DNA of 64,000 nucleotides, taken from the NCBI GenBank assembly GCA_010093705.1, contig MU006104.1:186001-250000 (forward strand), given 5' to 3'. Both the position numbers and the translations under genes were made by a program. This document shows positions 9,932 to 23,182 of the stretch, in pieces (the first letter of the stretch is position 1; each line of letters begins with the position of its first letter). The stretch is from Patellaria atrata CBS 101060. Lineage: Eukaryota; Ascomycota; Dothideomycetes; Patellariales; Patellariaceae. The notes below the pieces were generated by a model that was not told where the DNA came from, did not search any database, and saw nothing but the letters and a program-made list of their open reading frames with translations.

Positions 9932-12900
9932 CTACCACTCAGCATCTGCAGTGAGGTCAGCACCTGCATCCCAGTCTACATTCGCATTTTGATCCCATTC
10001 CAGAGCACCTCCTTCAGCTCCTTGATTATCCGGAGCCCAGTCCTTTTGCTTATTGGATGTAGTGCTAGGTGGTTTTGGGGTATCACATTGGGTTTGCCTA
10101 TTCGACGTAACGCTGGGTGGCTTGGAAGCAGCTCCGGTACAGTTCGCCGCCTTGGGCTTATCAGACGCATGAGATGGCGCTTTATGATCCGTTCGGCGAT
10201 TAGTACGTGAATGAGAACCTTCGTGATGGCTATGTCCTGAACCAGTCACGCTGGCCTTATCTTCACCCTGGATACAACGTTAATAATCCCACGGATGTAG
10301 ACAGGGATGAAATACCGCTTACCTTTACCTTCAAGTACTTTTCAATGATCTCATCCTTAGACAACTTCCTCAGGTTCTCTCGAGGGTCGACCTTTTTCTC
10401 TTTAATCTTCATACCAAGAATCTGTTCGAGCATAGCTTTGCTACGATATTTGAACCTGAACACCGCATAAGGCTTGTCCATGGCGTCAAGGTATTCTGGA
10501 CGAGCCGTTTTGTGAGCATATTTAGCCCCTGGCCCAGTTCTCACCTGATTCTCTACCTTCATTCGGCGAGCAACTTCCTCGTCTACTTCCATAGGTGGAT
10601 GTTCCGGTGCAATATAAATCTGGTCAGAACGATGGCGCTGAGAGCTAGAAACTTCTTCTATAGGTGGGAGTGTATTCCACTTCTTCCAGTATGGTTGAAC
10701 GCGGACATTGGACACTCCTGACTGATAAGTGTCATTGGACGTTCGAGATTGCCGGCTCACATTAGTCTTTGCTCCAATATCACTGGCTGCTTTGCTAGGA
10801 GCTTTACCATGGATCCCCACTTTCGAGATAGCCTCTTCTACAGCTTGGGGTCCTTTCGATTTGATGCTTCCAGCGTCCGACTTGGTCGGTTTCCCATCAT
10901 CTTCCTTCCACTCCGTTTTTCCCCCAGTTTGACTTCCGACCTTGCTTTTCCCATCATCTGCTTTCCACTCGGTGGTACCCCCGAGTTGACTCCCGCTCTT
11001 ACTTTTACTACCCCAATCTCCTGCTACGCTTCGATTCTCACCGTCCAATTTCCAACCAGTAGTTGATCCTGAATCGTCCGGGTTAGCATTGGAATTTGGT
11101 AAATCACCAAACCCTCCGTTATTGCCGTCAGTGTCAATTAGTTCGTTGTTGAATCCACCTCCATCATTATTATCAATATTCTTGTTCCACTCACCCCCAT
11201 TATTATCAGTCTTGTTGCCCCAACCATCCATCTTGTTATTCGTATTATCATTCGAGGCGTTTCTATTAGCATTGGAGTTGGTGCCCCACCCTCCTCCGTT
11301 CCCGTTCGTGTCATTGTTCCAGTCATCTCCTTTGTAATTAGCGCCGTTGTTCCATTCGTTGCAGTCAGTGTTATTATTGGGAGTACCTTCGTTGTTACTG
11401 GTATCTTTGTTCCCAGAATATTCATTCCAACTATTGTTGTTCCCAGTGGCATCGTTCCAGCTGTTATCGTTATTCCACGTGTCGTCATCTCCGTTATTGT
11501 CATTGTCCCAGGAAACTAGGCCGCCAGCATTTTCAGTAGTACCTGTCGAGATTTCGTTAGCGCTAATTGTATACGACTCTGTGATGTTTTACTTGCCATC
11601 AACTTTACTCTTTCCTTCTTGTCCCAAATCTGGCTGACTCGACCCCCAGTTATCGTGTTTAGCCTCTTTATTTCTTTTACTCTGATCCCAACCTCGTGTT
11701 GTGCTAGACTTGCGCACAACCGCCCAAGAACTGCCATTGCTATCTTCTTTTGCATCATTCCAGTTCCCAGCGACGCTATTAGACGAATTCCACAGGGTGT
11801 TCTTTGACTCATCCTGATCACTTCCATTAACCCATTGCACTTTATGCTCATTCTCATCTGTGTCCCCCTGAGGCCATCCTTGTGTGGAATGATTGTCATC
11901 TGGGGACTTAGGTCCGCCCCAAGAAAACCCTCCCGAAATGTCCTTATGCACCGATCCAACTGGAGATGCACGAGTCCCAGAGAGGCTAGAGACCCTATGT
12001 CGCACAGCCCGTTGGGTCTTCCGAGATTCATCACCACTATCATTTATGAAGCGACCGGGCATTGGGAAGACCTCTTCTTCTTCTTCTTCCTGGGAACGGA
12101 TACTGTATGGTACCATAGGGTCAATACCAGTGCGATGCAATAGGTTTCGAACCTGTAAATCTGTCAGCAGCGAACGAGATTATGTACTGATATCACCAAC
12201 AGGTATTTGTTGAGATCCTGATCTGTCCCTTGCGCGCCCTCTTGGAGCATCGTGAGCGTTTTCATGCACAATATCCCCGTGCCTAGGCTCACTGGACCGT
12301 GTACGTCTAGGACTTACGTGTCGAAAGTTGAGCCTATGGTTCAGATCATGACCTTTTTGGGATAAGGGGTCAGGTAGCTTATCTTCCGGACTTGTGGATT
12401 TACCTCGACGGGATACCTTTCGGTCATTGACAAATGGATGATGACCCGAACTTGGATTGGGCGTACGGCGACGTGTTCGAGGTGATGGCGAATGTCTAGC
12501 ATAATGTCGCTCGTTCCGGTAGTCCATTCGCCGATGTTCCTCGGATAAATTGCACATGGGACGTTTAGAGTGCCAGTCGTTGCTGTAGTAGTCGAGGGAG
12601 TAATTCGCACGGTGCCAATCTGTTGGACTTGCGGAATGATCATACCGACATTCATCCCTCGCATGGTAAGTCGGCCAAAACCTTGAAAGGTATGAGCGAC
12701 GTTCATGAGTTGATGAATGTGCTGGAACCGCTACGTATTCTGGAGCGGTAATATGGCGAGTTCTGAAAAGGGGGTGATCCTCCTCGTAATAACCATCGCT
12801 CGATGTTATGTCGCGCCCGTGGTCTTCCATCCTTTGAATATATTCTCGTGATCCATCAGAAGTACCATCGAATAATCCGAAGAGCCCACCGCCGCTCTCT

Positions 12901-13620
12901 GCAGAAACAGAAGGGGGTCGAACAACAGACGCTGCTTTTTCGCGTGGCGCTTTGGCAGGCTTATCTTTGGTGGAAGCGACATTTACTGGTTGAACTTTGA
13001 TAGCAAATGCAGGGAGAGTCGGTGCCTTGGCTGGTATCGTAATGGGAATTCGACATAGCTCCGGTTCGCGGGCAAGGCGTGGGAACGAGAGCGTGTCAGT
13101 TGGGGTACTTTTGCAGCGAAGGACGACAATCTCGATTGTTCCTATTCCTCCGATAATATCAGGGTCGTTAATTAGAATAGCATCAGCTTGAACTGCGGTA
13201 AAAAAAAAAAATAAGGTTTGTTAGCACATTCAAAAGGCATAAACTTTATAGAAGCGGAGCGAACAGACCTATATTGAGTTTATCAAAACGCCATTCGCGA
13301 CCGATGAACATCCCATCGGCTTTCTTCTCCTCTTTTTGTCGTACGCGAAAGTCGACACTTGAAGGTCCGACGTCGCTATCAGCAACTAAGTCACGTCTGT
13401 TGCGATTACATTGATAGACACCGTCCATGTAGACGAACATAGCTAGGCCTTGTGCAATGAATCCTGAAGAAGAAAGATGAACACTAAATGCTGCGGGCTC
13501 ATCTGGTATCGCGACGTAACATTCGACGAAACCATCTTTGTAAACCACTCTGTACTCTTTCAGAGGTGTCCCGGACGAGGTGAGCTCGATAGAGCAGGAA
13601 AGTTGTTTGAGGTCTGGCAT
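9932..13620 (-). CDS. DUF7918 domain protein with Asn/Trp/Gly-rich tail
   Basis: Five exons are proposed: 13620-13269, 13192-12201, 12152-11609, 11542-10323 and 10267-9932. They give about 1147 residues. The first 165 or so residues carry the fungal DUF7918-like fold: MPDLKQLSCSIEL start, AMFVYMDGVYQCNRNRRDL, DFRVRQKEEK and, after intron 1, GTIEIVVLRCK. The rest is low complexity: Arg/His/Ser-rich to about residue 450, then Asn, Trp, Gly and Asp runs (WNNDNSWND, GNGGGWG) to about 790. A more ordered block follows (PPMEVDEEVARRMKVENQVRTG, YAVFRFKYRSKAMLEQILG). Intron 1 uses a GTCTGT donor, and introns 2 and 3 have weaker donors (GTTGGT, GTAAAG), so those joints are uncertain. No function is known for the family. 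A nuclear or condensate role is only an inference from composition. Confidence 0.75.
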
Positions 13621-14953
13621 TGCGTGCTAAGCAGTCTCCAGTTTTGAGAGATAAAGGAGTTATGATCAATCGAAGAACGGGAGGCAGCAATGATGTGGGA
13701 AAGGAAGAGTGTGGGTGGTAGAGGTTAGGCAAGGTCGGAAGCGGGTTGAGTACCTTATCGAGATCACGGGACGGGGCGTGAATGTAGTACGCAATCTCAC
13801 ATAGAAAAATGCAAACACAATTGCAGAATACAAAGAAAGTTGGGCAATGCAGGATGCTTCATGGGGAGGTAGAACAAGCCATATCGCGTCACCTGAACGG
13901 GCCCAGTAGAAATACTATACAAAACTGCTTAATATATGAGAGTCTTTGAAGCTAACTCTTTTCTAAACCTCTGATGAAGAGAAAAAATTAGAGAGGATGT
14001 ATGGAAAAGTGCCAGCAGTACTGCAACGACACGGATATCCCTTGTGAGATGCGAGATACTTTATTTCCCATCGTGACAGTTCCATCTGGCATGATATAGC
14101 GACATCTACATCTATTGCAGCTCCTCCCGTAAAATACGGCGATTTGTGCTTTTCCATTACGAATTGATATCCAGATGTACATGAGGTCTCGCAGAACGTC
14201 ATCCCAGCGCATCCACCCCGACTGTATACTCGTACGTATCCAACAGAAGGCCCAAAAAAAAGAAAAAAATAAAGTTAGACGAGTAAAAATAGAAAGAGAG
14301 TAGAAAACGAGGTTAAAAAAATGGTGTTCCGCCGCGGTGAAGTCGGGATTCGAACTTAGACTATAAGGAAATTGGATAGGATAGCTGACAAAGGAGAGGA
14401 CCAATATCAAGACTATCGGTTAGGAGACGAGTTATAAAGGAAGGGTACGGGAGAGTTAAGGTAGTAAGTCGCGTGGGTTTCTTTATTGCCACTGGGGATG
14501 TGATCGTGGTATACTTCATTTTGTTGGATATGTGAGTTCGTTATGTTGTTATGGGCTTGTATATCTCAAAAGGTATTGCCTATCTACCTTAGGTTAAGAT
14601 ACCGTATCTACCTTAGTGTTCAAAAGGGGAGGAACGACGTGAGGCTCGGCCAGCCTTTTAAATATAGTAATAGAGGTGCAAACAGTCCAAACGTTGGACC
14701 CCATGAGATGATATTCCCATTGGAACGAAAATAAATTGAGAAAGATATTTAAGTGATATTCATTAAGTAAATTCTGCCTGTCTCGAAATTTGCAAATCTC
14801 TCGAAATGATGAGAGTGGCTATCTTCACATTCAGAAGAATTGGTATCTATGTATGCCTCTATTCCCGGGGACACCATGCTGAACTCAGATATATGTGCTT
14901 TATACACGTCACTGGATCATCTAATGATGATACCACAAAGAGCCATTCATCTC
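13621..14953. other. Intergenic, no gene seen
   Basis: Contains the DUF7918 promoter. Short Ser/Phe-rich frames near 13960-14410 are not convincing. TACCTTAGGT-type palindromic pieces occur near 14585 and 14609. Confidence 0.45.
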
Positions 14954-16255
14954 CTATGTACCGTTCGTGATCTTTGATGACCCGACGGCCTTCTCTAGGG
15001 CCTGCAAAATATCCTTCCTCAAGTCTTCTCCGTCCTCGATTCCGCAGCTTACTCTAACGAGGTCATCCCACACACCGGCCGCCTCTCTCTGCTCTCTCGG
15101 AATACCTGCATGCGTCATGCTACCTGGAACCTCTACCAGGCTTTCCACCCCGCCTAGGGATTCTGCTAGCGTAAAAATCTTCGTCTGCTGGCAGAATCGT
15201 TCTGCTGCTTCTTTCCCGCCATGGATGCGGAAAGATAGCATTCCACCACCCATTCCATTGCGGTGTTGTTTCTGCGTGATGTGATACTGTGGATGTGTGG
15301 ACAGACCGGGATAATTGACAGAAATGACGTGGGGAGATGAAGCGAGAGTTTTGGCGACTATCGTAGCATTTGTAGTTGCTTCCCTAGCTCGAAGATGTAA
15401 AGTCTTTAGACCACGGTGAGCGAGCCAGCAATCGAAGGGCGAAGGAACTGCACCAATAGCGTTTTGAAGGAAAGAGAGTCTGTCAAAGAGTTCCGGCGAG
15501 TTGAAGGCCGCTGCGCCCATAAGGACGTCGCTATGACCATTTATGTACTTAGTCACGGAATGTACAACAATATCCGCGCCATGGTCCAGTGGATTTTGCA
15601 CATAAGGTGAGAGGAAGGTGTTGTCTACGACAACGTGTATTCCGTGGTTGTGTGCAACACTTGCTACTGCTCGAATATCTACCAAGCTCAAAGTAGGATT
15701 GCTAGGAGTCTCAATCCAAATGAGCCTCGTTTCGTTCGGTCGGATGAGTTGTGCAACGTCTACTTCGATGTTCGGAGAGAAGGTTACTTGTACGCCATGC
15801 GCCGCAGCAACCTTTGTGAAGTACCGGTGAGTGCCACCATAAACATCAGATATGGAGATGACATGGCTTCCAGCGGCTAGGGACTGCAAGATGGTAGCCG
15901 TAGTTGCGGAGCCAGATGAGAATGCGAGGGCGAAACGGGCATGTTCGAGCGCCGCAATAGCCTTCTCGAAGTTGTCTCTACGCGTCAATATGGTCAGCGT
16001 CTAAAAGATTGAAGAATGAATACAGAAGATAAGTAATATTTACCTGTTGGGGTTCAAGCTTCTCGTATACTCGTAAAGTCCTACCGGTTTCCCAACAGCG
16101 GATTGCGCAAAAGTAGTGGATAGAGATATCGACTCGATAACAGCGCCAGTCACTGGATCGTGAGGAGAGCCAGCGTGTACTGCCAGAGTTCCAAATTGGT
16201 TCACCGGACTTGGTGGACGAGGTGGTGTCTCGATCGTATCTTGTGTTTGGGTCAT
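14954..16255 (-). CDS. CYS3: Cystathionine gamma-lyase (PLP-dependent transsulfuration enzyme)
   Basis: Exons 16255-16044 and 15977-14954 give 411 residues; the intron has a CGCTGACC branch and a TAG acceptor. The protein belongs to the Cys/Met metabolism PLP enzymes, fold type I. It shows FGTLAVHAGSPHDPVTGAV near the start, the substrate-loop YTRSLNPNR, FSSGSATTATILQ for cofactor phosphate binding, and VVDNTFLSPYVQNPLDHGAD. The PLP lysine lies in HSVTKYINGHSD, near residue 220. The length and the SLGGVESLVEVPGSMTHA segment fit cystathionine gamma-lyase, which cleaves cystathionine to cysteine, 2-oxobutyrate and ammonia. Gamma-synthases of fungi are usually longer, so that alternative is less likely. 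Cytosolic: no targeting signal. Confidence 0.9.
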
Positions 16256-17272
16256 TGCGGGGACGAAGGGAGGAACTTGAGGTGAGTTTGTGGAGGGGAA
16301 TAGTTATCGGCGTGTAAGAAACAGGAAGATATCTAATGGGAGGACAAGGAGAATGCAGATGTCGACCGCGAAAGGAATTTCGGGTTGGATAGCTCTCTAT
16401 ATAAAGTCATGTCCATGTTAGAAGTCTAGCCAATTCATACCGATGGCGGGGAAATGAATATCAGGTTGGTAAGCGGATAAGGTGGGACTGGAACATGCTC
16501 CAACTACACAAAGAGGTCTCCATGGAGAAAGCGATGGCGCAATTCTTGGTGGCGCGACTTAATTGTAAATCGTGACAAGGAGAACTTCCCAGCATTGAAG
16601 AATTAATAATTAGCCCGTACTCTCAAAGGCAAATAACCGCGCTTACACAGTAAACCTACTCTATGCGAGCTGCGAGCTTTGACCGAAGCGGCCCAGCTAG
16701 AACTACCTTAACCGTGTACAGAATAGGACAATAGGTTCAGTAATATCTATCTCTAATCAATAAACCTCGCTTTAGCAGTTCAAGTCAACAGAATATTGGT
16801 TCACCACAGTTTCTCAGATCCTAAAGTCAAGTAGAGATTGAGTTTAATAATTCAACCACCGGTGATCGTAGTGAAACGACGGATGTGCATAGTCCATTCG
16901 CTCAATATCATGACTGCAGGTGTAATAGACGGGAGATCATAGATGCTACCTTATGTGATCCTCGAGTTTAGTACCTAAAAGGCGTGAAATGATCAGTCTA
17001 GATAATTATCTTATAGGAGGCTTTGTTCCATTTTCTGAATCAAGAATAACGAAAGGCGTCTGTGCTGCTAAAGGAGATCACGATTGACCTATATGAACTG
17101 CGAACCCGCTGAGGATGGAAGAATTCACCTAGAAGTTAGAAGGATTGCACTTAAGTCTCCAGAACCTATAGTCCGAGAGGTCGTTTCATTCATACTTTTG
17201 CAATTGCATTTGATCATCTAAGCCTAATACATCGCAAGTAACATGCCCGGAAACCCCTTCCGAATCCCAAAT
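16256..17272. other. Intergenic, no gene seen
   Basis: About 1 kb between CYS3 and the ribosomal protein uS19 gene. It includes the CYS3 promoter. No exon, RNA gene or repeat recognised. Confidence 0.45.
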
Positions 17273-18079
<807 letters not shown>

Positions 18080-18533
18080 ATTTGCGGCGGTATCGAAGTG
18101 CAACTGTCAAAATTAAGAGAGATGTCGCAAGTTGTTGATGAAGAGGGTTCACTTTGTGGTTGACGATGGAGCGGCAACTGTGTGGGCATGACTAAACTCG
18201 CTTAAGCCATCAAAGCCTTGGCATATAATTTTGTATTGATATACAGATGCAAGATCATCACATGAAGACTATAAGCTCATTTGGCCGTGATTCAAATCAT
18301 AATTGAGTATCAGAGACCGTGGCTTAGATTTTAGTTTAGAGAACTATGGGCCTTGCGATTCTAGATACGGTATGTTGGTTTGAAGTAGGGACACTATATC
18401 CCAGTAGACATTCGAACTTCCGTGATTTATCCACACCACTCTATCATGTTCCTTGCCAATCCTATTGCTTTCCACGCCTTGACATACGCTGAAGTTGACA
18501 CTACAACAATGAAGGCTCTCCATCTAGGATTGT
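18080..18533. other. Promoter region of RPS15 / 3' region of RPP2
   Basis: Intergenic space of about 450 bp between two same-strand ribosomal protein genes. No further gene seen. Confidence 0.5.
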
Positions 18534-18933
18534 CTAATCGAAGAGACCGAAGCCCATGTCCTCGTCAGACTCCTCTTTCTCCTCTTCTTCCTCTGGCTTC
18601 TTCTCTTCGGGCGCATCTGCAGCACCACCTGAAGTGGCACCACCGGAACCAGCGCTAGCACCACCAGCACCACCGGATGGGACAGACGCGAGCTTGGTAG
18701 AACCTTCAGCGATGAGCTATGAGATTATGTTAGCATAGGCCCACGGCATAAAACAATGTGGGTATTCCGCGCACCTCGTTTAAGTCCTTGCCCTCAAGTT
18801 CTGAGAGAAGCTTTTCAAGGCGGTCATCGTCGGCCTCGATGCCGACAGAGTCCAATACACCCTTGATGTCTTTCGCCGAGGGACTGCTGTTTCCAGCGAG
18901 GCCGAGAAGAAGGTAAGCTGCGAGATGCTTCAT
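18534..18933 (-). CDS. RPP2: 60S acidic ribosomal protein P2
   Basis: Exons 18933-18775 and 18716-18534 give 113 residues. The N-terminal helical domain starts [15 protein letters not shown] and continues [31 protein letters not shown]. After the intron (GTGCGC donor, GCTAAC branch) come the Ala/Gly hinge and the acidic end [12 protein letters not shown], the conserved stalk tail that recruits translation GTPases and is the target of ribotoxins. The KHLAAYLLL start is characteristic of P2 rather than P1. The protein forms P1/P2 dimers on the ribosomal stalk. Confidence 0.96.
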
Positions 18934-19553
18934 TTTGATAGCTGAATCGCGTTAAATTCTGTCTATGAAGTAGAAAATGCGAAGAACGCCCGCACAATTG
19001 CTGATTAGGAAAGTTGACCGATAGAGTGCAGACTCACTATTTGAATATGAACTGGTTTAGAACAAGAGATTCAATCGATTTAACCGGATTGCCGGAGACT
19101 GAAACGTCAGGTTCTTGAGGAGGTTATGTAGTTGTTTGAACTGTGATTGAGAGATGCGTTGCAGCCATAGAAGCTTATGGACTTCGGAATGTGTGAGTGC
19201 CAAGGGCCGCTAGTTGCCCCTCGCTTGAGCGTATTGTTACAAAGCCTTTGATTGATTGCAGGCGCAATTTTAAGTGGACAGTTAGATGTTTGTGTTACAT
19301 AACACTTGTATTGAAAGGTAATCGTCATCTTTGCTGGCATATTTAGGACTCTGGACGTCCACTTCACCCACTGCACTCACTTCTACCAGACCAGCCTGGG
19401 CTAGCCAAAGGTTACGCCCTCACTGCGCGTTGGCGCTCTTATTTAAAATCTTCCGAGCACTCCTTTTCCACTTCTTCTAACACCGGCATGCTTTTATTCT
19501 TACAAAGCCCACGCCCATAAGTGTCGCACTAGTTCCCTTATCATATCCACGCC
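18934..19553. other. Divergent promoter region RPP2 / SPT2
   Basis: About 620 bp between head-to-head genes. A short minus-strand frame at 19107-19376 has no protein features. No RNA gene recognised. Confidence 0.45.
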
Positions 19554-20716
19554 ATGAGCACTGTGAGTCATAAGCTTCTTCATCCCCTTTGTTGCTGATC
19601 GCTGATCTATTTTTCTAGTTTATATCGTCTTTAATCGCATCTATTGAGGGGAATGGGGGTCAACCACAGTCTCCCACTGACGTGACTCGGCCTGTGGCAA
19701 AGAGCGGTGTTGCTGGAGGCTCAACTGCAGCCCGAACGTCCGGTTCGAACGGTATTCCCGCAAAACGCAAGGCGGAAGAGGATGCGAATAAATCCATGCA
19801 AGCTAAGACGCAACGGGTTGGAGGAGAGGCCGGAATCACGAGAAAGCCTATTTCAAGCGGGCCGCCCACGCCTACAGCGGTCGCGAAACCATCGGTATCT
19901 CAAAGTGGTAATCAAATGCCTTATCGTGGAACAGTTGGCGGTCCATCATCGACACCCAAACCTGCAGTAAAAGCAAGTTCCAACGGAGTTGTCGCATCCT
20001 CTACCTCTAAGGCAACAACTAACAACGCGACGCAATCGGTTTCGGCACCAGCTCCTAAGAAGGGATATCTTGCTATACTAGCGAGAGCAAATCAGTCCTC
20101 CACTAAACAGGTTCCAGTTGGAACGATCGTTCATAAACCTGTTGAAAAAGTCTCTAAGAAGGAGAGGTTAGGACTGCAAGCTGAGGCTGCGAAGGCGGGT
20201 TTCCCAGTTGGAAAGGACAAGAAAGCGCCCTTAAATAATCGTCCTAGTACATCGTCCGGAGCCACATTCAAATCCATTGCTCCGATTAAGGAAAAGAAGA
20301 AACCCGTCGAATTAGAATACAAGGGTACCATGAGAAAGACGCCGACAGAGTCCGCTTACAAGGGAACAATCAACCGCGCACCCGTTTCCAAATCTGGGAT
20401 TGGTCAGTCACGTATCCAGGCAACAGGTAGTGGCCGTGGATTGCCAGCTTCTAAGAAGCCCCGTATGGCGGGCTATGCAAGTTATTCCGAAGAGGATCTG
20501 GATGACGAAGAAGATGATTACGCATCGGACGGGTCCTCCGCTATGGAAGCCGGCGCATTTGATCTCGATGAAGAGGAACAGTTCAGCTTGGCTGTTGCAA
20601 GGAAGGAAGATGAAGAGGCTTTGAAGGAGGAGACTGCGCATCAACGTGAGAAAGCGGCTCGAAAGAAGAGGCTCGCAGAAATGGCTGCGGCTGCCGCGAA
20701 GAAGAAGCGCTATTAG
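19554..20716 (+). CDS. SPT2: SPT2 chromatin protein / histone chaperone-like
   Basis: A 9-nt first exon (19554-19562, encoding MST) joins 19619-20716 across an intron with a GTGAGT donor and a CTAG acceptor, giving 368 residues. The protein is basic, Ser/Ala/Pro-rich and disordered for most of its length. The C-terminus holds the SPT2 signature: a GLPASKKPRM stretch, the acidic YSEEDLDDEEDDYASDGSS, then a Glu/Lys coiled region ending RLAEMAAAAAKKKRY. SPT2 family proteins bind H3-H4 and DNA and suppress cryptic transcription; a nuclear location is expected. The tiny first exon is supported because the exon-2 frame begins directly at the acceptor with FISSLIASIEG, a plausible continuation of MST. 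Confidence 0.85.
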
Positions 20717-21611
20717 ACCCTTTAAGCTCACAAGGTGTTTTCCCATGGTTTTCCTTTGGTCTCACTCGGTCACGTTTAGCGGCATTGGACACGGCATGGC
20801 GTTAAAAGCTACATCATTCATCAGTGCCATTAGCGGGCGTCTGTCATTGGGGAGGTGGTTAGGCATTATCGGAGGAGTCTTTCTGCTTCTAATAGACTCC
20901 AGTTGTGATGGATCATCATGACACTCCTGTACAAATGCAAATTTGTTCAACTTGCTTTATTATGTAATTTAAACCTTTCAATTAAAGCTTGTTCCGTGTA
21001 TCTTTTCTGAATTCAATCTGATGTCCAAGCATGAATAGTTTCTCAGCAAATGTAAAGTGTCAAATTAAGAACCTCCAGGGGTCCGATCTCTCGGCCCTAT
21101 GTTATCAGTCGTATATTTGATAATATCTCAGTTAAAAAGATGCACTCACGTGCTTGTGGAATCCCTCTTCCCGGTAAGATATAAAATCTCCAAACAAATC
21201 CGATTAGTCTTACTATTCTTTTGTCGTACATTATGGATGTATTCAAAACGGAACGAACGCCTGTTTCATCTTCAAGTAATGCGAGAATATTGTGAGTTAA
21301 GGTGGGCCTCCATATGTCAATGCAGAGAGTGTTATAGTACTACATAGTGTCAGGGATTAAACTTATAGGGAAGCACACGCGAACTAATCACTCTGATAAG
21401 TGCAAAAGTACGGTTAGGCGCAAGCTGACGGCCTTTCCAACTGAGTAATTCCTAGACGAAGTCACATCCTATGCCAACCCATCACCAAACGCTAGACGGA
21501 TAATCCGTTGGTATAGCTCGTAGCACACAAATCGTAAACCCAGCTCTCATAACCCCCAAGTACCAAACAATTGCCAATCCCACAATATCTAGACTTGAGC
21601 TTGCTCAACTC
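20717..21611. other. Convergent 3' intergenic region
   Basis: Lies between the 3' ends of SPT2 and the Borealin-like gene. Nothing recognised beyond A/T-rich stretches. Confidence 0.5.
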
Positions 21612-22729
21612 TCATCTCCTCGTCCGAAGCACTCTTCCACCCGTGATTGGTTCAGCCTCTTTCTTTGCTGCTTCAGATTGTTTAATTCTCGCGTTAGCTG
21701 CAGCTACTGCTCTTCCGACAACGCTTCGTTTCACTTCAGGCGCTCCTTTCTTTGTCACAATTGTAGTCCCGGCACTCGAATCCGACGCGTTGCTTCCGTC
21801 ACTTGGGATCCGTCCCCGAGCTCCTTTCGGCTGAGCCGGTGCTGCAGGTGCAGCACGCTTACCACGTACCGTACTAGTTGTGGTTGTAGTTGCCGTAGCA
21901 GCTCTGCTTGTGGTACGGGGGGGAGGTTTCGGTCTCTCCGCTACAGTTCTTGAGGTCGCTGGGGGTGCTGATACGGAGGGTTTGATTGGTGAAGTGGGAC
22001 GCATGAAGTTTGGTTTGCCCAAACCGTTTCCGTCCTTTAGTGGTGAACGAGGAAGGGTACGCGAATTGTTTGATTTTGGTGATAGCACTTGCGATGGGTT
22101 GACCTTGCGAGATGTGGTGCGGGTTGCGCGAGGTAGAGGTTGCGATGCGGTTGCTGTCTTTGCGCGTTTCTTAGGCATACTGAGATCCTCAGCGTGGGCA
22201 TTTTCCTTGTCTGAGGTCATGGACATTTCAATACTACACGGAATTAGTCTTATTAAGAACAGCTTTATGAGTGTGGCTGAGGTCTTACCTTGCACGTTTT
22301 ACCCCTTTCAATGGTACTGGACTCGCCTTTCCTTTCCCACCAGCCCTTGGTCGCGGTGGAGGTGGCATTGCCTCGATGCTGGGTTTTACAACCACAGGAG
22401 CGGGCTCGATCGGCTTCCGTGGTGCAGCTTGCTGCGAATGTTTGTTGATAAGTTCCATAATATTGGTCTCACGTAGAGTCTGTGGTATTCTGTGAACCCG
22501 CATCTCTAACCGTGCTTTCAGTCCTTGTGCGCGAAGGGCATATTGAGCGCGTAGTTTTCTTGCTCTCTCTGTAACTAGAAACTCTTCAGTTATTTCCCCA
22601 TGAATATGGGCTAGTAACTATACTTTCTAATTGTAGATTATCCATAAGTGCTTGCTTTTGCGCCGCGGTTATCATTCCCCTCCTCTTGCTGGGACTCCGC
22701 TCCAGAGTCGTTGTGGATGTTTTTGGCAT
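21612..22729 (-). CDS. Borealin/Nbl1-like chromosomal passenger complex protein
   Basis: Exons 22729-22624, 22574-22289 and 22233-21612 join to 337 residues. The N-terminus carries the Nbl1/Borealin N-terminal helix: ITAAQKQALMDNLQLE, then across intron 1 ITERARKLRAQYALRAQG, LEMRVHRIPQTLRE. The remainder is disordered, rich in Pro, Ser, Thr, Lys and Arg, with several SP/TP sites (LSPKS, RSPLKDG, PTSPIK) that look like CDK targets. It ends GGRVLRTRR. In the known complex this helix bundles with Survivin/Bir1 and INCENP/Sli15 to place Aurora kinase at centromeres. The first intron splits the conserved helix with donor GTATAG and acceptor CTAG, giving an unbroken family match. The assignment rests on the N-terminal helix only. 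Confidence 0.82.
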
Positions 22730-23182
22730 ATCTATATTGAGACACGCCCAATTTGCTATTTGAAAGCGCGTCAGAAACCTTATAACGGTGGTGGGTACGT
22801 TGAAGTTGTCAAGTATAGATTGTCTTAAGTTGGAGTAGAGAACCTTAAGTTATTGTAAACAAAGCGATGAGCCGCATCACTTGGCGCATGTAACTTGAGG
22901 CTGATAGGTCGGAATGGGTTTAGCTGTCCGTGCACTAGGACGTTTACCTTACCTTACAACCTGGGCTACCTTAAGGTATTAGAGCTCTTTCAATACTCAT
23001 TACAGTCCACGAATACCTTAAAAGCTTGAGTCACACCTTCAACTAATTGTACTGCTCTATTAGGCTTTATCACTTCCCCTCTTCTCCCACAAGGAAGCGC
23101 CACTTTTGGTTTCGTATAGCTCCACAAGGCATAACGCCGCTCGGGATCTTTGCTTATATACGTCCATTTTACAACCGCCAAA
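22730..23182. other. Divergent promoter region Borealin-like / RPN10
   Basis: About 450 bp between head-to-head genes. A perfect 12-bp palindrome TACCTTAAGGTA lies at 22967-22978. No gene seen. Confidence 0.5.
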
